From assembly GCF_017312485.1 (NCBI RefSeq), contig NZ_BMBA01000003.1, forward strand, positions 254,921 to 318,920: 64,000 nucleotides of DNA, given 5' to 3'. The stretch's first letter is position 1, and every line of letters begins with the position of its first letter. Source of the stretch: Clostridium zeae (GTDB lineage: Bacteria > Bacillota > Clostridia > Clostridiales > Clostridiaceae). This document shows, one piece after another, positions 45,061 to 53,652 of this stretch. The notes below the pieces were generated by a model. The model searched no databases. It worked only from the letters and a program-made list of their open reading frames with translations, and was not told where the DNA came from. The translations under genes were made by a program, and so were the position numbers.

Positions 45061-45264
45061 ACAAAATAAATATTTTGTCTAAAAAATCATTATTATCCTT
45101 CCTTAATAATCCATATTTCATGTTATTATCCTTTTTTTATTGTGATATTTTTAATCTTTTATTAATTTTCACATTTTTTATAAAATTATATTAAATTTTC
45201 TCATAAAAAATTGGTTATTAAGTAATATTATGTTATAATATTTTGGTCAAAATATTTATTTTGT
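45061..45264. repeat. inverted-repeat-bounded segment, candidate invertible switch
   Basis: ACAAAATAAATATTTTG at 45061-45077 and its exact complement at 45248-45264 bound about 204 bp; similarity continues inward to 22 of 24 bases. Each arm is itself a near-palindrome (CAAAATA, 2 bp, TATTTTG). Two further TATTTTG copies occur near 45239 and 45269, one making AATATTTTG-GT-CAAAATATT. The segment must contain the promoter region of the EAL gene or the recombinase gene. Confidence 0.6.
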
Positions 45265-45291
45265 ATAATATTTTGCGTTGGAGGGATTATG

Positions 45292-45888
45292 ATGAGAAAT
45301 CAAAGTTCTAAAATTAAATACTTTACACAAAATGAGATGAAACGCATATTTTTTACAATTGAAAGCTTATCAACAACACATTCATTGAGAGATTTGGCCA
45401 TTTTTAGAGTAGCTTATAGATGTGGTTTAAGAGCATCAGAAATTGCATTAATAAAAAGAGAAGATTACAATTCAAACAAAGGCGAAATCTATTGCCAAAG
45501 ACTAAAAGGAAGTAAGAATAATACTATTAGACTTGATACAAAAACAAAAGATATTTTAGATAGACATATAGAGTGTGCAAATATAATCTTGGACTCTGAA
45601 GCAATCTTTAAAAGCCAAGAGAATAATCCAATTTCTAGACAAACCTTAGACTACTTAATAAAAAAGTATTGTTTATTGGCTGATGTAGAAGATAAAAGTA
45701 AGCATCACTTTCATTCAATAAAACATACTACTGCTGTTCATTTAGCAGAATCAGATATGGATATAAAGGAACTACAATGGTGGCTAGGTCATAAAGTAGT
45801 TTCTAACACTGAAATATATTTTCAATTTACTACAAGGCAACAAGAGAGAATGTACAATAAATTAGACGAAAGAAGCGAAATGGTTTAA
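45292..45888 (+). CDS. small tyrosine recombinase (FimB/FimE-size)
   Basis: This ~198-residue protein contains only the catalytic domain, like FimB/FimE-type invertases. Residues visible: Arg in YRCGLRASEIAL, Lys in RLKGSKNNT, HSIKHTTAVHL where HxxR is expected (Arg replaced by Lys), GH in WWLGHKV and the nucleophile Tyr in TEIYFQFT. The core-binding domain of larger integrases is missing. Start 45292 has the better spacing to GGAGGG; 45289 is also possible. It is divergent from the EAL gene across an inverted-repeat-bounded segment. Confidence 0.85.
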   Translation: MRNQSSKIKYFTQNEMKRIFFTIESLSTTHSLRDLAIFRVAYRCGLRASEIALIKREDYNSNKGEIYCQRLKGSKNNTIRLDTKTKDILDRHIECANIILDSEAIFKSQENNPISRQTLDYLIKKYCLLADVEDKSKHHFHSIKHTTAVHLAESDMDIKELQWWLGHKVVSNTEIYFQFTTRQQERMYNKLDERSEMV

Positions 45889-45893
45889 TTTTA

Positions 45894-45934
45894 TAAGAGC
45901 TTGTTTTCTTATATTACCGAAAAACAAGCTCTTA
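45894..45934. terminator. bidirectional terminator between recombinase and HD-GYP genes
   Basis: TAAGAGCTTGTTTT and AAAACAAGCTCTTA form a 14-bp stem between convergent genes. Confidence 0.82.
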
Positions 45935-45976
45935 TGTTTTACAAGACCGAAATATGTATTGCTTAATCCTAAATAT

Positions 45977-47200
45977 TTACTTACACATATTTGTTGCAAA
46001 GACAATATCTATATCCTTACATATATTACTATCTATAAACCCATTCTTACACATATCCTTTAATATATTCATTGCTTCTGTATGGCTTAATGATTTTCTA
46101 TAAGGTCTTTCCTCAGTAAGCGCCTGATATATATCAAGGCATCCCATTAGTCTTGAGTTGAAATCTAATTGTTTATGACCTTTTCCAAAAGGATACCCTA
46201 ATCCATTAAGCTTTTCATGATGATTAGCTGCCCATTCTGCAATGTCTTCAAAACCCGTTATTTGTTCCAGAGCAACTCTAGTATAGTAAGTATGTTCTTT
46301 TATAACTGAAAATTCTTCCTCACTTAATGCACCAGTACTATCCAATATATCATTCGGAACAGCTAGCTTACCTAAGTCATGTAAATCGGCTGCTATTATC
46401 AATTTAAATCTTTCTTCATCACTGTAATCATAAAATCGAGCCATAACATCAACTTTTTCAGACAACTCTTTAGAGTGTCGTTGAGTATATTGTGATTTAG
46501 AGTCAATTATTCTTGAAAGCACCTGAGTTATAGATCGTATCTGTTCAAAAGAAATATCAACCGAATATTTAGGTTGTACCTTTTGTAAAGCTACTGCTAT
46601 AAAATTATCTTTTAAGTCAATCCAGAAGCTAGTATGACTAGCTACCTTCATAAAAGCCTCCACCAATTTCGATGAATAATGTGTATTTTCTTTACTTTTT
46701 ATAAATTCATGTATTTTTTTTCTGATTTGAAAATCACTAGTTCTCAAATCAAAATTTAATTCTATCTCGTCTGCCATTGAAATTATTTGAGACATCTTAG
46801 GTATAGCTTCGCCTTTAATATTAAAGTAACCTGTTCCATCATATCTTTCATGATGATATTTAATGACATTTGTAACATCAGTAAGGAAAGGATACATGCT
46901 TATACTTTTCTCACCAATACTACAATGAGCCACTGTATCTTCAGCATTTTTAAGGCTATACTCGTTTTCTGTATTAAGCTTTTTAACTAATCCTCTTTCT
47001 ACTGCACCAATATCATGAAGCATGCCTAAAGCTACTATATCATGAAGTTCTTTAAAACTTAATCCAAGCTCTTTGGCTATTTTTAATGATATGTACGCAG
47101 TTCTCTTTCCGTGATTGGAGGTAACTCCCGATAAGTCCATTTCTATAAAATCTAGTGCAAAAGATACTGCTGTTAGAAATTCATTCATATAAAATAGCAT
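45977..47200 (-). CDS. tandem HD / HD-GYP domain phosphohydrolase
   Basis: This 407-residue cytosolic protein has two HD-type domains. The first (residues ~20-190) has HGKRTAYIS, LHDIGAVERG and YHHERYDGTGYF. The second (~230-400) has HSKELS, DLHDLGKLAVP, IKEHTYYTR and HHEKLNGLGYPFG. The latter matches HD-GYP c-di-GMP phosphodiesterases, with Leu-Gly-Tyr-Pro in the GYP position. It lies close to the EAL protein and recombinase, so this segment looks like a cyclic-di-GMP turnover island. The start at 47200 follows AAGGGG at a long spacing; 47188 is an alternative. Confidence 0.9.
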   Translation of the reverse strand: MLFYMNEFLTAVSFALDFIEMDLSGVTSNHGKRTAYISLKIAKELGLSFKELHDIVALGMLHDIGAVERGLVKKLNTENEYSLKNAEDTVAHCSIGEKSISMYPFLTDVTNVIKYHHERYDGTGYFNIKGEAIPKMSQIISMADEIELNFDLRTSDFQIRKKIHEFIKSKENTHYSSKLVEAFMKVASHTSFWIDLKDNFIAVALQKVQPKYSVDISFEQIRSITQVLSRIIDSKSQYTQRHSKELSEKVDVMARFYDYSDEERFKLIIAADLHDLGKLAVPNDILDSTGALSEEEFSVIKEHTYYTRVALEQITGFEDIAEWAANHHEKLNGLGYPFGKGHKQLDFNSRLMGCLDIYQALTEERPYRKSLSHTEAMNILKDMCKNGFIDSNICKDIDIVFATNMCK

Positions 47201-47397
47201 TTACTCTATTTCCCCTTTGTCCAATTATTTTCCTAAACTATCCTTTAAATTATTATTCAAGTGTTTAAAAGCCTGTACTTATTATTTATTGTTATATATT
47301 AATCTTATTTTATAAATCAATTACTTTTTATTTTATATATCGATGATACCATTAATCAATTTCATCTACTATTTTAATACAAATAGATTCTTAAAGC

Positions 47398-47429
47398 AAA
47401 AAAAGGAATCGTTTCCGATTCCTTTTTTT
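47398..47429 (-). terminator. terminator of the mannose-type PTS operon
   Basis: AAAGGAATCG and CGATTCCTTT form a 10-bp stem around TTTC with U-runs on both strands. Confidence 0.82.
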
Positions 47430-47443
47430 AATATAAAAGCTTA

Positions 47444-48274
47444 TTAAGATAATACCCCTAACCAGTATCCTATGATACCTACTGCAAATAATCCGAAGAT
47501 TATCCAGATAGCACTAACCTTCTTTTTTAACAATCTCATACATAGGAATGTTAATAGAAGTGGAACTAGACCAGGCATTAATGAGTTTAATATATCTTGA
47601 ACTGTAGTAACAACTTCTTTACCTTGTTGGTTTGTAATCGTTGAAACCACTAGAGGTATATTAACAGTTGTCCATCTTGAAACTAGAGCACCCATTACGA
47701 ATAATCCAAGTATTGAAGCACCTTCTGTTAGCTTTTGAAGTCTGTTTCCAGCCATATCTTTTACAACGTCAAGACCTTTTTTGTATCCATATTCAACACC
47801 AAACCATCTTATAGCAAGACGTACTGCATTGAATAATACGAAGAATAGTATTGGACCAGCTATACTTCCAGTTAAAGCTATTGAAGCACCAAGAGCAGCA
47901 ACTACTGGTCTTAATGTTCCCCAGAATATTGGGTCGCCAACACCTGCTAAAGGTCCCATAAGACCTATCTTTATACCATTTATAGCACCGTCATCAATAG
48001 GAGCTCCGTTAGCTCTTTCTTCTTCCATCGCTGCAGTAACACCAAGAATTGGAGCTGTAACGAATGGTTGAGTATTAAAGAACTCAAGATGTCTCTTCAT
48101 TGCTAGTTTTCTTTCTTCTCCTTCGTACAGTCTCTTTATAACTGGTACCATTGAGAAGCAATATCCTAAAGCTTGCATTCTTTCAAAGTTCCATGATGCT
48201 TGGTGGAAGTTTGAACGAATAAACACGCTAGTTAAATCACTCTTAGTTAATTTCTTTTGGTTATTGTTAGCCAT
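47444..48274 (-). CDS. manZ: PTS mannose/fructose/sorbose family IID component
   Basis: This 276-residue membrane subunit, with IIC, forms the sugar channel of a mannose-family PTS. Signatures are SNFHQASWNFERMQALGYCF, GLMGPLAGVGDPIFWGT and a C-terminal membrane span. It is the last gene of the IIA-IIB-IIC-IID operon, with 17 bp from IIC. Man-family IIC/IID pairs are also receptors for class IIa bacteriocins. The sugar cannot be read from sequence; mannose, glucose or fructose are usual. Confidence 0.95.
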   Translation of the reverse strand: MANNNQKKLTKSDLTSVFIRSNFHQASWNFERMQALGYCFSMVPVIKRLYEGEERKLAMKRHLEFFNTQPFVTAPILGVTAAMEEERANGAPIDDGAINGIKIGLMGPLAGVGDPIFWGTLRPVVAALGASIALTGSIAGPILFFVLFNAVRLAIRWFGVEYGYKKGLDVVKDMAGNRLQKLTEGASILGLFVMGALVSRWTTVNIPLVVSTITNQQGKEVVTTVQDILNSLMPGLVPLLLTFLCMRLLKKKVSAIWIIFGLFAVGIIGYWLGVLS

Positions 48275-48291
48275 GATAATACCTCCTTCTA

Positions 48292-49092
48292 CTAATCATC
48301 TAATTCGTCATCTGCATCACTGTTGCCTGATGGGCCTACAGCTACAGCTGACTTATTATACTTAGGGCTTAATTGTATATAAACTACTGCTAAAACTGTT
48401 CCTACTACACCAAATCCTACTAGGTTTAATGTTGAGAACGCTGCTACAACGAAACCTAAGAAGAAGAAAGGCATTAAGTATTTTGCTTCCATCATGTTGA
48501 TAACCATTGCATATCCAACTACAACGATAAATCCACCAGCTACTTGTAATCCACGAGTTATAACTTCTGGTATTGCTCCTAACATATTTTGAACTGCATC
48601 AGTTCCAACGAACATTGATACTAATAATGCTGGTATTGCAACACGTAGACCTTGAATTGCTAAACCACCTAAGTGCATAAAATCTATACCTCTTAAGTTA
48701 CCTTCTCTAGCATATTGGTCAGCTTTATGTTGTAATGCAACTGATAATGTTCTTGCGAAAATTGTAAGAACTTGTCCTGCTGCAGCTATTGGAATAGCAA
48801 CTGCTATACCTGTACCTATGCTTTGTTTTCCACCTATAACTAATATTGTTGATACAATACTTGCAAGGGCTGCATCTGGTGCCATAGCTGCTCCTATGTT
48901 CATCCAGCCAAGAGCCATCATTTCAAGAGTACCACCTATTATAATACCTGTTTTTAAGTCTCCAAGAATAAGTCCGATTAGTGTACATGCAACTAATGGT
49001 CTGTGAGTTTGGAATTCATCCAATACACTACCCATACCAGAAATACATGCAACAATAAATATTAATACGATTTGCAATGCATTGATAGTCAT
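48292..49092 (-). CDS. manY: PTS mannose/fructose/sorbose family IIC component
   Basis: This 266-residue polytopic membrane protein has the Man-family IIC pattern: GMGSVLDEFQTHRPLVACTL at the N-terminus, GGTLEMMALGWMNIGAAMAP and an acidic C-terminal tail. It lies in an operon with IIB and IID; about 100 bp separate it from IIB. Confidence 0.95.
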   Translation of the reverse strand: MTINALQIVLIFIVACISGMGSVLDEFQTHRPLVACTLIGLILGDLKTGIIIGGTLEMMALGWMNIGAAMAPDAALASIVSTILVIGGKQSIGTGIAVAIPIAAAGQVLTIFARTLSVALQHKADQYAREGNLRGIDFMHLGGLAIQGLRVAIPALLVSMFVGTDAVQNMLGAIPEVITRGLQVAGGFIVVVGYAMVINMMEAKYLMPFFFLGFVVAAFSTLNLVGFGVVGTVLAVVYIQLSPKYNKSAVAVGPSGNSDADDELDD

Positions 49093-49194
49093 TTTTTGCT
49101 TCCTCCTTAAAAATAAATTTTTTATTAAAAAATTATTTAATAAACGATTTCATAAAAACTAGGCAAAAATAATATTTTGGATTGATGACAAAAA

Positions 49195-49668
49195 TTAAAT
49201 TTTTGTCATCAAATCAACTTTAGAATCAGTAACTACTTTTCTTATTTCTAGTTCAATTCCCTTTGCATTAAGAGCTTTAAATGCATCTATATCCTTTTGA
49301 TCTACTGAAACAGCACTAGTTACTTGTTTCTTTCCTTCTCTAAATGCCATTCCACCTATGTTAACACTCTTTATATCTACTCCACCCTCTACCATTCTTA
49401 ATACATCTGTAGGGTTTGTGAATAAGAATAATACTCTTACTCCTTCATATTTAGGGTTTTGATAAACTCTTATAGCCTTGTCTACATCTACAACACTTGC
49501 TTTAACCCCTGGAGGCGCAACTTGTGTTAAAAGAGTTTTTCTTATTGGATCTGCTGCAACTTCATCATTGCAAACTATGATTCTTTCACATCTAGTTTCC
49601 TTTGACCAAATTGTAGCTACCTGTCCATGGATTAATCTGTCATCAATTCTTGCTAAAACTATATTCAT
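49195..49668 (-). CDS. PTS mannose/fructose/sorbose family IIB component
   Basis: This 157-residue cytosolic subunit passes phosphate from IIA to sugar. The phosphorylated His is in RIDDRLIHGQVATIW (His14). The start at 49668 is chosen for GAGGAGG upstream; the longer frame overlaps the IIA gene. IIA and IIB are separate proteins here, in contrast to the fused ManX of E. coli. Confidence 0.94.
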   Translation of the reverse strand: MNIVLARIDDRLIHGQVATIWSKETRCERIIVCNDEVAADPIRKTLLTQVAPPGVKASVVDVDKAIRVYQNPKYEGVRVLFLFTNPTDVLRMVEGGVDIKSVNIGGMAFREGKKQVTSAVSVDQKDIDAFKALNAKGIELEIRKVVTDSKVDLMTKI

Positions 49669-49669
49669 T

Positions 49670-50089
49670 TTATAAATCCTCCTCATCATTTTGAGTTAAT
49701 GTTTCTTTTAATGATTTTATACTGCTTATACCAGCTTCTTTTGCTACATTTAAAACCTCTTTAACAGTTGAACCTTCTCTAGCTCCGAATGTTTCAAGAA
49801 GCATTGGTATACTAACACCAGTTATTACATCCATATCTTCATTCTCTATAGCTATTCTGCTTGCCGCATTAAATGGACTTCCACCAAATAAATCTACTAA
49901 GAAAAGTACTCCTTCTTCGCAGTTTAATTCTGATATTTTTTCCTTATATCTCATCAGAAGGTCATCTGTATTTTCGCCTGGTTCGAATGTTACTGCTGCT
50001 ACATTTTCTTGTTTTCCATATATCATCTCTGCTGACTTTAACAGCTCTTCTGAAGATTTTCCATGAGTTCCTATAACTAGAGCTACCAT
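49670..50089 (-). CDS. PTS mannose family IIA component
   Basis: This 139-residue cytosolic subunit receives phosphate from HPr at His9 (VIGTHGKSSEEL). FLVDLFGGSPFNAASR is the family core motif. The start at 50089 follows GGAGGGG. It is the first gene of the operon, and a sigma-54 promoter lies 53-68 bp upstream of the start. Confidence 0.94.
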   Translation of the reverse strand: MVALVIGTHGKSSEELLKSAEMIYGKQENVAAVTFEPGENTDDLLMRYKEKISELNCEEGVLFLVDLFGGSPFNAASRIAIENEDMDVITGVSIPMLLETFGAREGSTVKEVLNVAKEAGISSIKSLKETLTQNDEEDL

Positions 50090-50141
50090 TGTTTTATCCC
50101 CTCCGAAATTTTTGTTACTCATCTTTCACACTATTATACAT

Positions 50142-50157
50142 AGCAATTACCGTGCCA
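50142..50157 (-). promoter_or_regulatory. sigma-54 (-24/-12) promoter of the PTS operon
   Basis: On the minus strand the sequence reads TTGGCACGGTAATTGCTA. It has the GG of the -24 and the GC of the -12 elements with canonical spacing, and it matches TGGCAC-N5-TTGC exactly. The LevR-type activator encoded next to it requires such a promoter. Confidence 0.93.
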
Positions 50158-50164
50158 AAAATGT

Positions 50165-50300
50165 GTATCAAAATATTTTTTATACAAAAATATAGTATTT
50201 AAGCCAAAAATATTATAAAAAACTTTATGAAATCTTTTTCATCGATACACTTTTAATCCCTTTTAATACTCTAAAATTATCAATATCAACTTTTTGATAC
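50165..50300. promoter_or_regulatory. candidate upstream activating region for the LevR-type activator
   Basis: Upstream of the -24 element lie GTATCAAAAT at 50165 and TTTTTGATAC ending at 50300, an inverted pair ~135 bp apart, with CGATAC between (50243). The same TGATAC/GTATCA hexamer is clustered upstream of the activator gene (53419-53510). Confidence 0.45.
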
Positions 50301-50313
50301 TTTTCTTAATGCA

Positions 50314-53106
50314 TTATTGAAGCATTTCAACGATATAGTAAATCTCATCATCAGATAATTCTATATTCAATGAGTTTTTTACCACATTATTGCAATTTTT
50401 CAACGCATTAATTACATTTTCATCCAATTCATCTATATTATCTCTGAATATTAATCCATCGTTAACTACCATTCTTTCCAATGCACAGCCCACATGAACA
50501 ACTATTTTGATACACATAGAATTATCAAATTTTTGATTTAAATTTGCTTCTAATACTCTTAAAAAATTCATTAATACACTAATAACCTTAAAAGGATTTA
50601 AAAAAGTTAGAAATTGTTTTAAACTATCAAGACATAAATCTTTTACAACGATATTAGTATCCTTTGGCTTAACTTGTATATGATGCTGTTGTACTATACC
50701 AGTCAACATCTGCTCTCCACTGCCACCAATCAAATCTTCTAGTGATATGAAAGGTGCACTAATATTAGGATTCATTATTCCAACTGATGCCATAATATTA
50801 AACTTATTTTTTATAGAATCTATCCGTTTATCTAATTCTTTAACTCCAACTGGTATTATTTCTATTTCTTTATCAGTTAAGTTAGTTATAATATCACTCA
50901 CTAACTCTTTAAGTTTCTCTGCTGTTCCTACACCAGTCGAACATATGGTTATAATAGCCTTATTTTTATCGTTTTTAGCCTCACTTTCGATTATCAATCC
51001 ACCGTATCCTCTAAAATCTCTTAAGGATTCATATATAGTTTCCAAATCCATATCAAAGATATTAGCTTTTCTTACAGCCTCTAATACTAAAGGAGTAGAT
51101 ACCATATCTATTGTCTTAATCTTTACTCCAGTTTTCTCTGTTATAATAGGGCCAAAGTTAGCTAAAGATCCCATATCTACTAAAAGTAATACACCTTTGC
51201 CCATATCTATTTCTTTTACTTTACTTATCATATCGTCTAATATCTTTTTAGGACTCACTTCCAATGGCATATCAATGGCATCAACCACACCTTCACCTAA
51301 AAGTTTCTTAGCTACATTTACCATGCTACTTGCAGTATTGTTACCATGAGCCGCTACAATAACCGCTACATGCTCAGCTTTTTGTGCATCATTTATGGTA
51401 CTGATAAGTAATGTAAGATATATTACTTCCATGTCAGGAACTATTATGTTATAACGCTGTTCAATTAGATTTTTAATCTCCATAGATATATTAAATTCTT
51501 CAGGATTATCTTTAATTATATCTTCTATATTTGTATATCTTAACGGAGTATTTCCTTCAACTCTTTTTAAGAACGCACTTAAGTGGAGACTTAAAGCATA
51601 TAAAAATCTCTCATTCAATTTTTTACTTGTTTTCTTTTCTATAAGAATTTTAATTTCTTCAGCAAATTTTAGTATATCTTCATTTACTATCTTCAATATT
51701 TTTTCTCTATCAGATGCATTGTTTTTAAACTTATCATAAAAGCTTTTAATATGAATATTAATATCTGTGGTTATGAACTTCTTTATAAAGTCTTCATCTA
51801 GACCTTCATATTTTAGTACCGCTGCCTTATCTTCAATGATTTTGTATAGATTGAAAGGAGGCTCATATGCATCTTCTTCTATTAGGTTTACGTAGCCACC
51901 AGGCGTTACTACTATTTGAGACTCTATATATTTTGCCAATTCTTCTATTTCTTTTCTTTTTCCACTCAAACTAAATAAGCCACTTTTTATATCTGAAGGC
52001 AGTGATTTGAAATCGATATCAATAGAATCTTTATTATCTATACTATTTAAAAATCCTTTAGCACAAACGAGTTGTATATTAGACTTCATTTGTCCTATGT
52101 TACCATAAGAAGCACTACCTATTAATGCCTTTACAGCATCGGATTCGATTTTTATTTTTTTATTTACTCTATGTGCTTCATTTGATAGTAAAAACTTTAA
52201 TATGTCTAGTTTATCTTTAACAGGTCTCTCTTCTAAGCTTGGTATATTTATTACTATAGGTATTCTTCTAACAAAAGTCTTAAGCAACGATGATCCCGGT
52301 TCTTCTGTTGTTGCCCCTATTATTAATACACTAGATTTTCTCTTTCTATCTGTATCACCCAATTTATTATAAGTTCCAGTATCCATAAAGTAGAAAATCA
52401 TTTCTTGGCCTTCAGGTGGGAGTCTATGGATTTCATCTAAAAAAAGTATTCCTCCATTTGCCTTTTCAACCAAACCATCTTTTTCTACATCTGCTCCAGT
52501 AAACGCACCTTTTGCATGTCCAAAGATGTGTGATATTAATAATTGTGGATTATTATAGTAATCTGCACAGTTAAAAACAATAAATGGAGCTTCTTCACCA
52601 AGTCTTTGCGAGTATCTAGCATAGTTGTACATCATATTTGCGAATAAAGTTTTGCCTACCCCAGTTTGGCCAACAATTAAAGTATGTAGCCCATTTGGAG
52701 GATACAGCATAGCAGCTTTAGCTTGTTCAATTTGATTTTTAAGCCCAGATTCTGCACCAATTAAAAAATCAAACGGACTTTTAACTTTATCTTCTTCGAG
52801 TTCTCGACTATCTTCTTTTATTAACTCTTCAACGCTATTAACCTCTATAGGTCCTAACTCAAGCTTACATCCTATAATTCCTTCCATAGAAGCTTTATCA
52901 AGATATAAAACAGGTCGCCCTTTTACTTTTATTATTTTATCTTGTCTTAGAAGAGTATTGAGTTCCATACTAACGTTGTTCCTTAGAATATCTAATTTTT
53001 CAGATATCTCTATGGCACTGAATCCAATGTTTCTTTTTAAATCTTCCATTGTTAGTTTTTTTGTTTCAACAACCATGTAATTATATATCTTCTCAATTCT
53101 TTTCAC
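50314..53106 (-). CDS. levR: LevR/ManR-type sigma-54-dependent activator with PRD and PTS domains
   Basis: This 930-residue cytosolic regulator starts at a GTG (53106) 7 bp after GGAGG. An N-terminal HTH precedes a sigma-54 AAA+ domain: GQTGVGKT Walker A, GAFTGADVEKDG (sigma-54 contact loop) and GGILFLDEIHR. Next come PRD1, an EIIA-Man-like domain (VAVIVAAHGNNTASS, His phosphoacceptor), an EIIB-like P-loop (ITICSTGVGTAEKL with Cys) and PRD2. Such proteins activate levanase or mannose PTS operons and are tuned by HPr and PTS phosphorylation. The PTS operon lies immediately downstream with a matching -24/-12 promoter. Confidence 0.95.
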   Translation of the reverse strand: MKRIEKIYNYMVVETKKLTMEDLKRNIGFSAIEISEKLDILRNNVSMELNTLLRQDKIIKVKGRPVLYLDKASMEGIIGCKLELGPIEVNSVEELIKEDSRELEEDKVKSPFDFLIGAESGLKNQIEQAKAAMLYPPNGLHTLIVGQTGVGKTLFANMMYNYARYSQRLGEEAPFIVFNCADYYNNPQLLISHIFGHAKGAFTGADVEKDGLVEKANGGILFLDEIHRLPPEGQEMIFYFMDTGTYNKLGDTDRKRKSSVLIIGATTEEPGSSLLKTFVRRIPIVINIPSLEERPVKDKLDILKFLLSNEAHRVNKKIKIESDAVKALIGSASYGNIGQMKSNIQLVCAKGFLNSIDNKDSIDIDFKSLPSDIKSGLFSLSGKRKEIEELAKYIESQIVVTPGGYVNLIEEDAYEPPFNLYKIIEDKAAVLKYEGLDEDFIKKFITTDINIHIKSFYDKFKNNASDREKILKIVNEDILKFAEEIKILIEKKTSKKLNERFLYALSLHLSAFLKRVEGNTPLRYTNIEDIIKDNPEEFNISMEIKNLIEQRYNIIVPDMEVIYLTLLISTINDAQKAEHVAVIVAAHGNNTASSMVNVAKKLLGEGVVDAIDMPLEVSPKKILDDMISKVKEIDMGKGVLLLVDMGSLANFGPIITEKTGVKIKTIDMVSTPLVLEAVRKANIFDMDLETIYESLRDFRGYGGLIIESEAKNDKNKAIITICSTGVGTAEKLKELVSDIITNLTDKEIEIIPVGVKELDKRIDSIKNKFNIMASVGIMNPNISAPFISLEDLIGGSGEQMLTGIVQQHHIQVKPKDTNIVVKDLCLDSLKQFLTFLNPFKVISVLMNFLRVLEANLNQKFDNSMCIKIVVHVGCALERMVVNDGLIFRDNIDELDENVINALKNCNNVVKNSLNIELSDDEIYYIVEMLQ

Positions 53107-53271
53107 CTTTATACCTCCTTTTATATAGGGTTCCAACTTCAACTATTAAGTTATACATGCCCGATAATTCACAGCGTCTACTATTATCAAACATTTATAA
53201 CTTAAGTTTTTGTAATGTAACCCTTTACTTATACTTGTACAATAAAATAGCTAATTGAAAAAACTTTTTAT

Positions 53272-53356
53272 AGATGAACCAACTTATATTTTCAAATTCT
53301 CCTCTCAGAATCCAGAGGAGCTTTGAAAATAGATTTCGGATTGAAGTGTTTCATCT
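53272..53356. repeat. double-hairpin repeat (family 2), copy d
   Basis: Outer AGATGAACCAACTT and AAGTGTTTCATCT enclose the inner TTCAAATTCTCCTCT...AGAGGAGCTTTGAA stem and the ATAGATTTCGGATTG trailer. It is strongly similar to copy c although 32 kb away. Confidence 0.8.
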
Positions 53357-53418
53357 GTAATTATCATTACATTATAAATACAGTAAACTGCACTGGAAAC
53401 CTACTGTATTAATACTCA

Positions 53419-53510
53419 TGATACTAATAACATGATACCCTTTGGAAAAATAAGTATCAATACTTTATATTTATATAATATTATTCGTTAAGTATCATAA
53501 TTACTGATAC
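53419..53510. promoter_or_regulatory. cluster of TGATAC/GTATCA hexamers upstream of levR
   Basis: Five copies occur in 92 bp: TGATAC at 53419, 53433 and 53505, and GTATCA at 53454 and 53492. The last two form an inverted repeat with a 7-bp spacer. The cluster is about 310-400 bp upstream of the levR start and has no coding frame. Confidence 0.5.
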
Positions 53511-53585
53511 TCTTCACATTGTTGATTTTAATACACTTCTACGAAGCTAAAATTCATCAAAATCTTATAAAACCCTAAAGAATAA

Positions 53586-53617
53586 AAAATAACAATACTC
53601 ATGTTTAAAGAGTATTG
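53586..53617 (-). terminator. terminator after rpiA
   Basis: CAATACTC and GAGTATTG form the stem; on the minus strand TTATTTTTTATT follows. Confidence 0.75.
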
Positions 53618-53652
53618 CTAAAATATTTCTTAGTTATAAATTTAGTTATATA

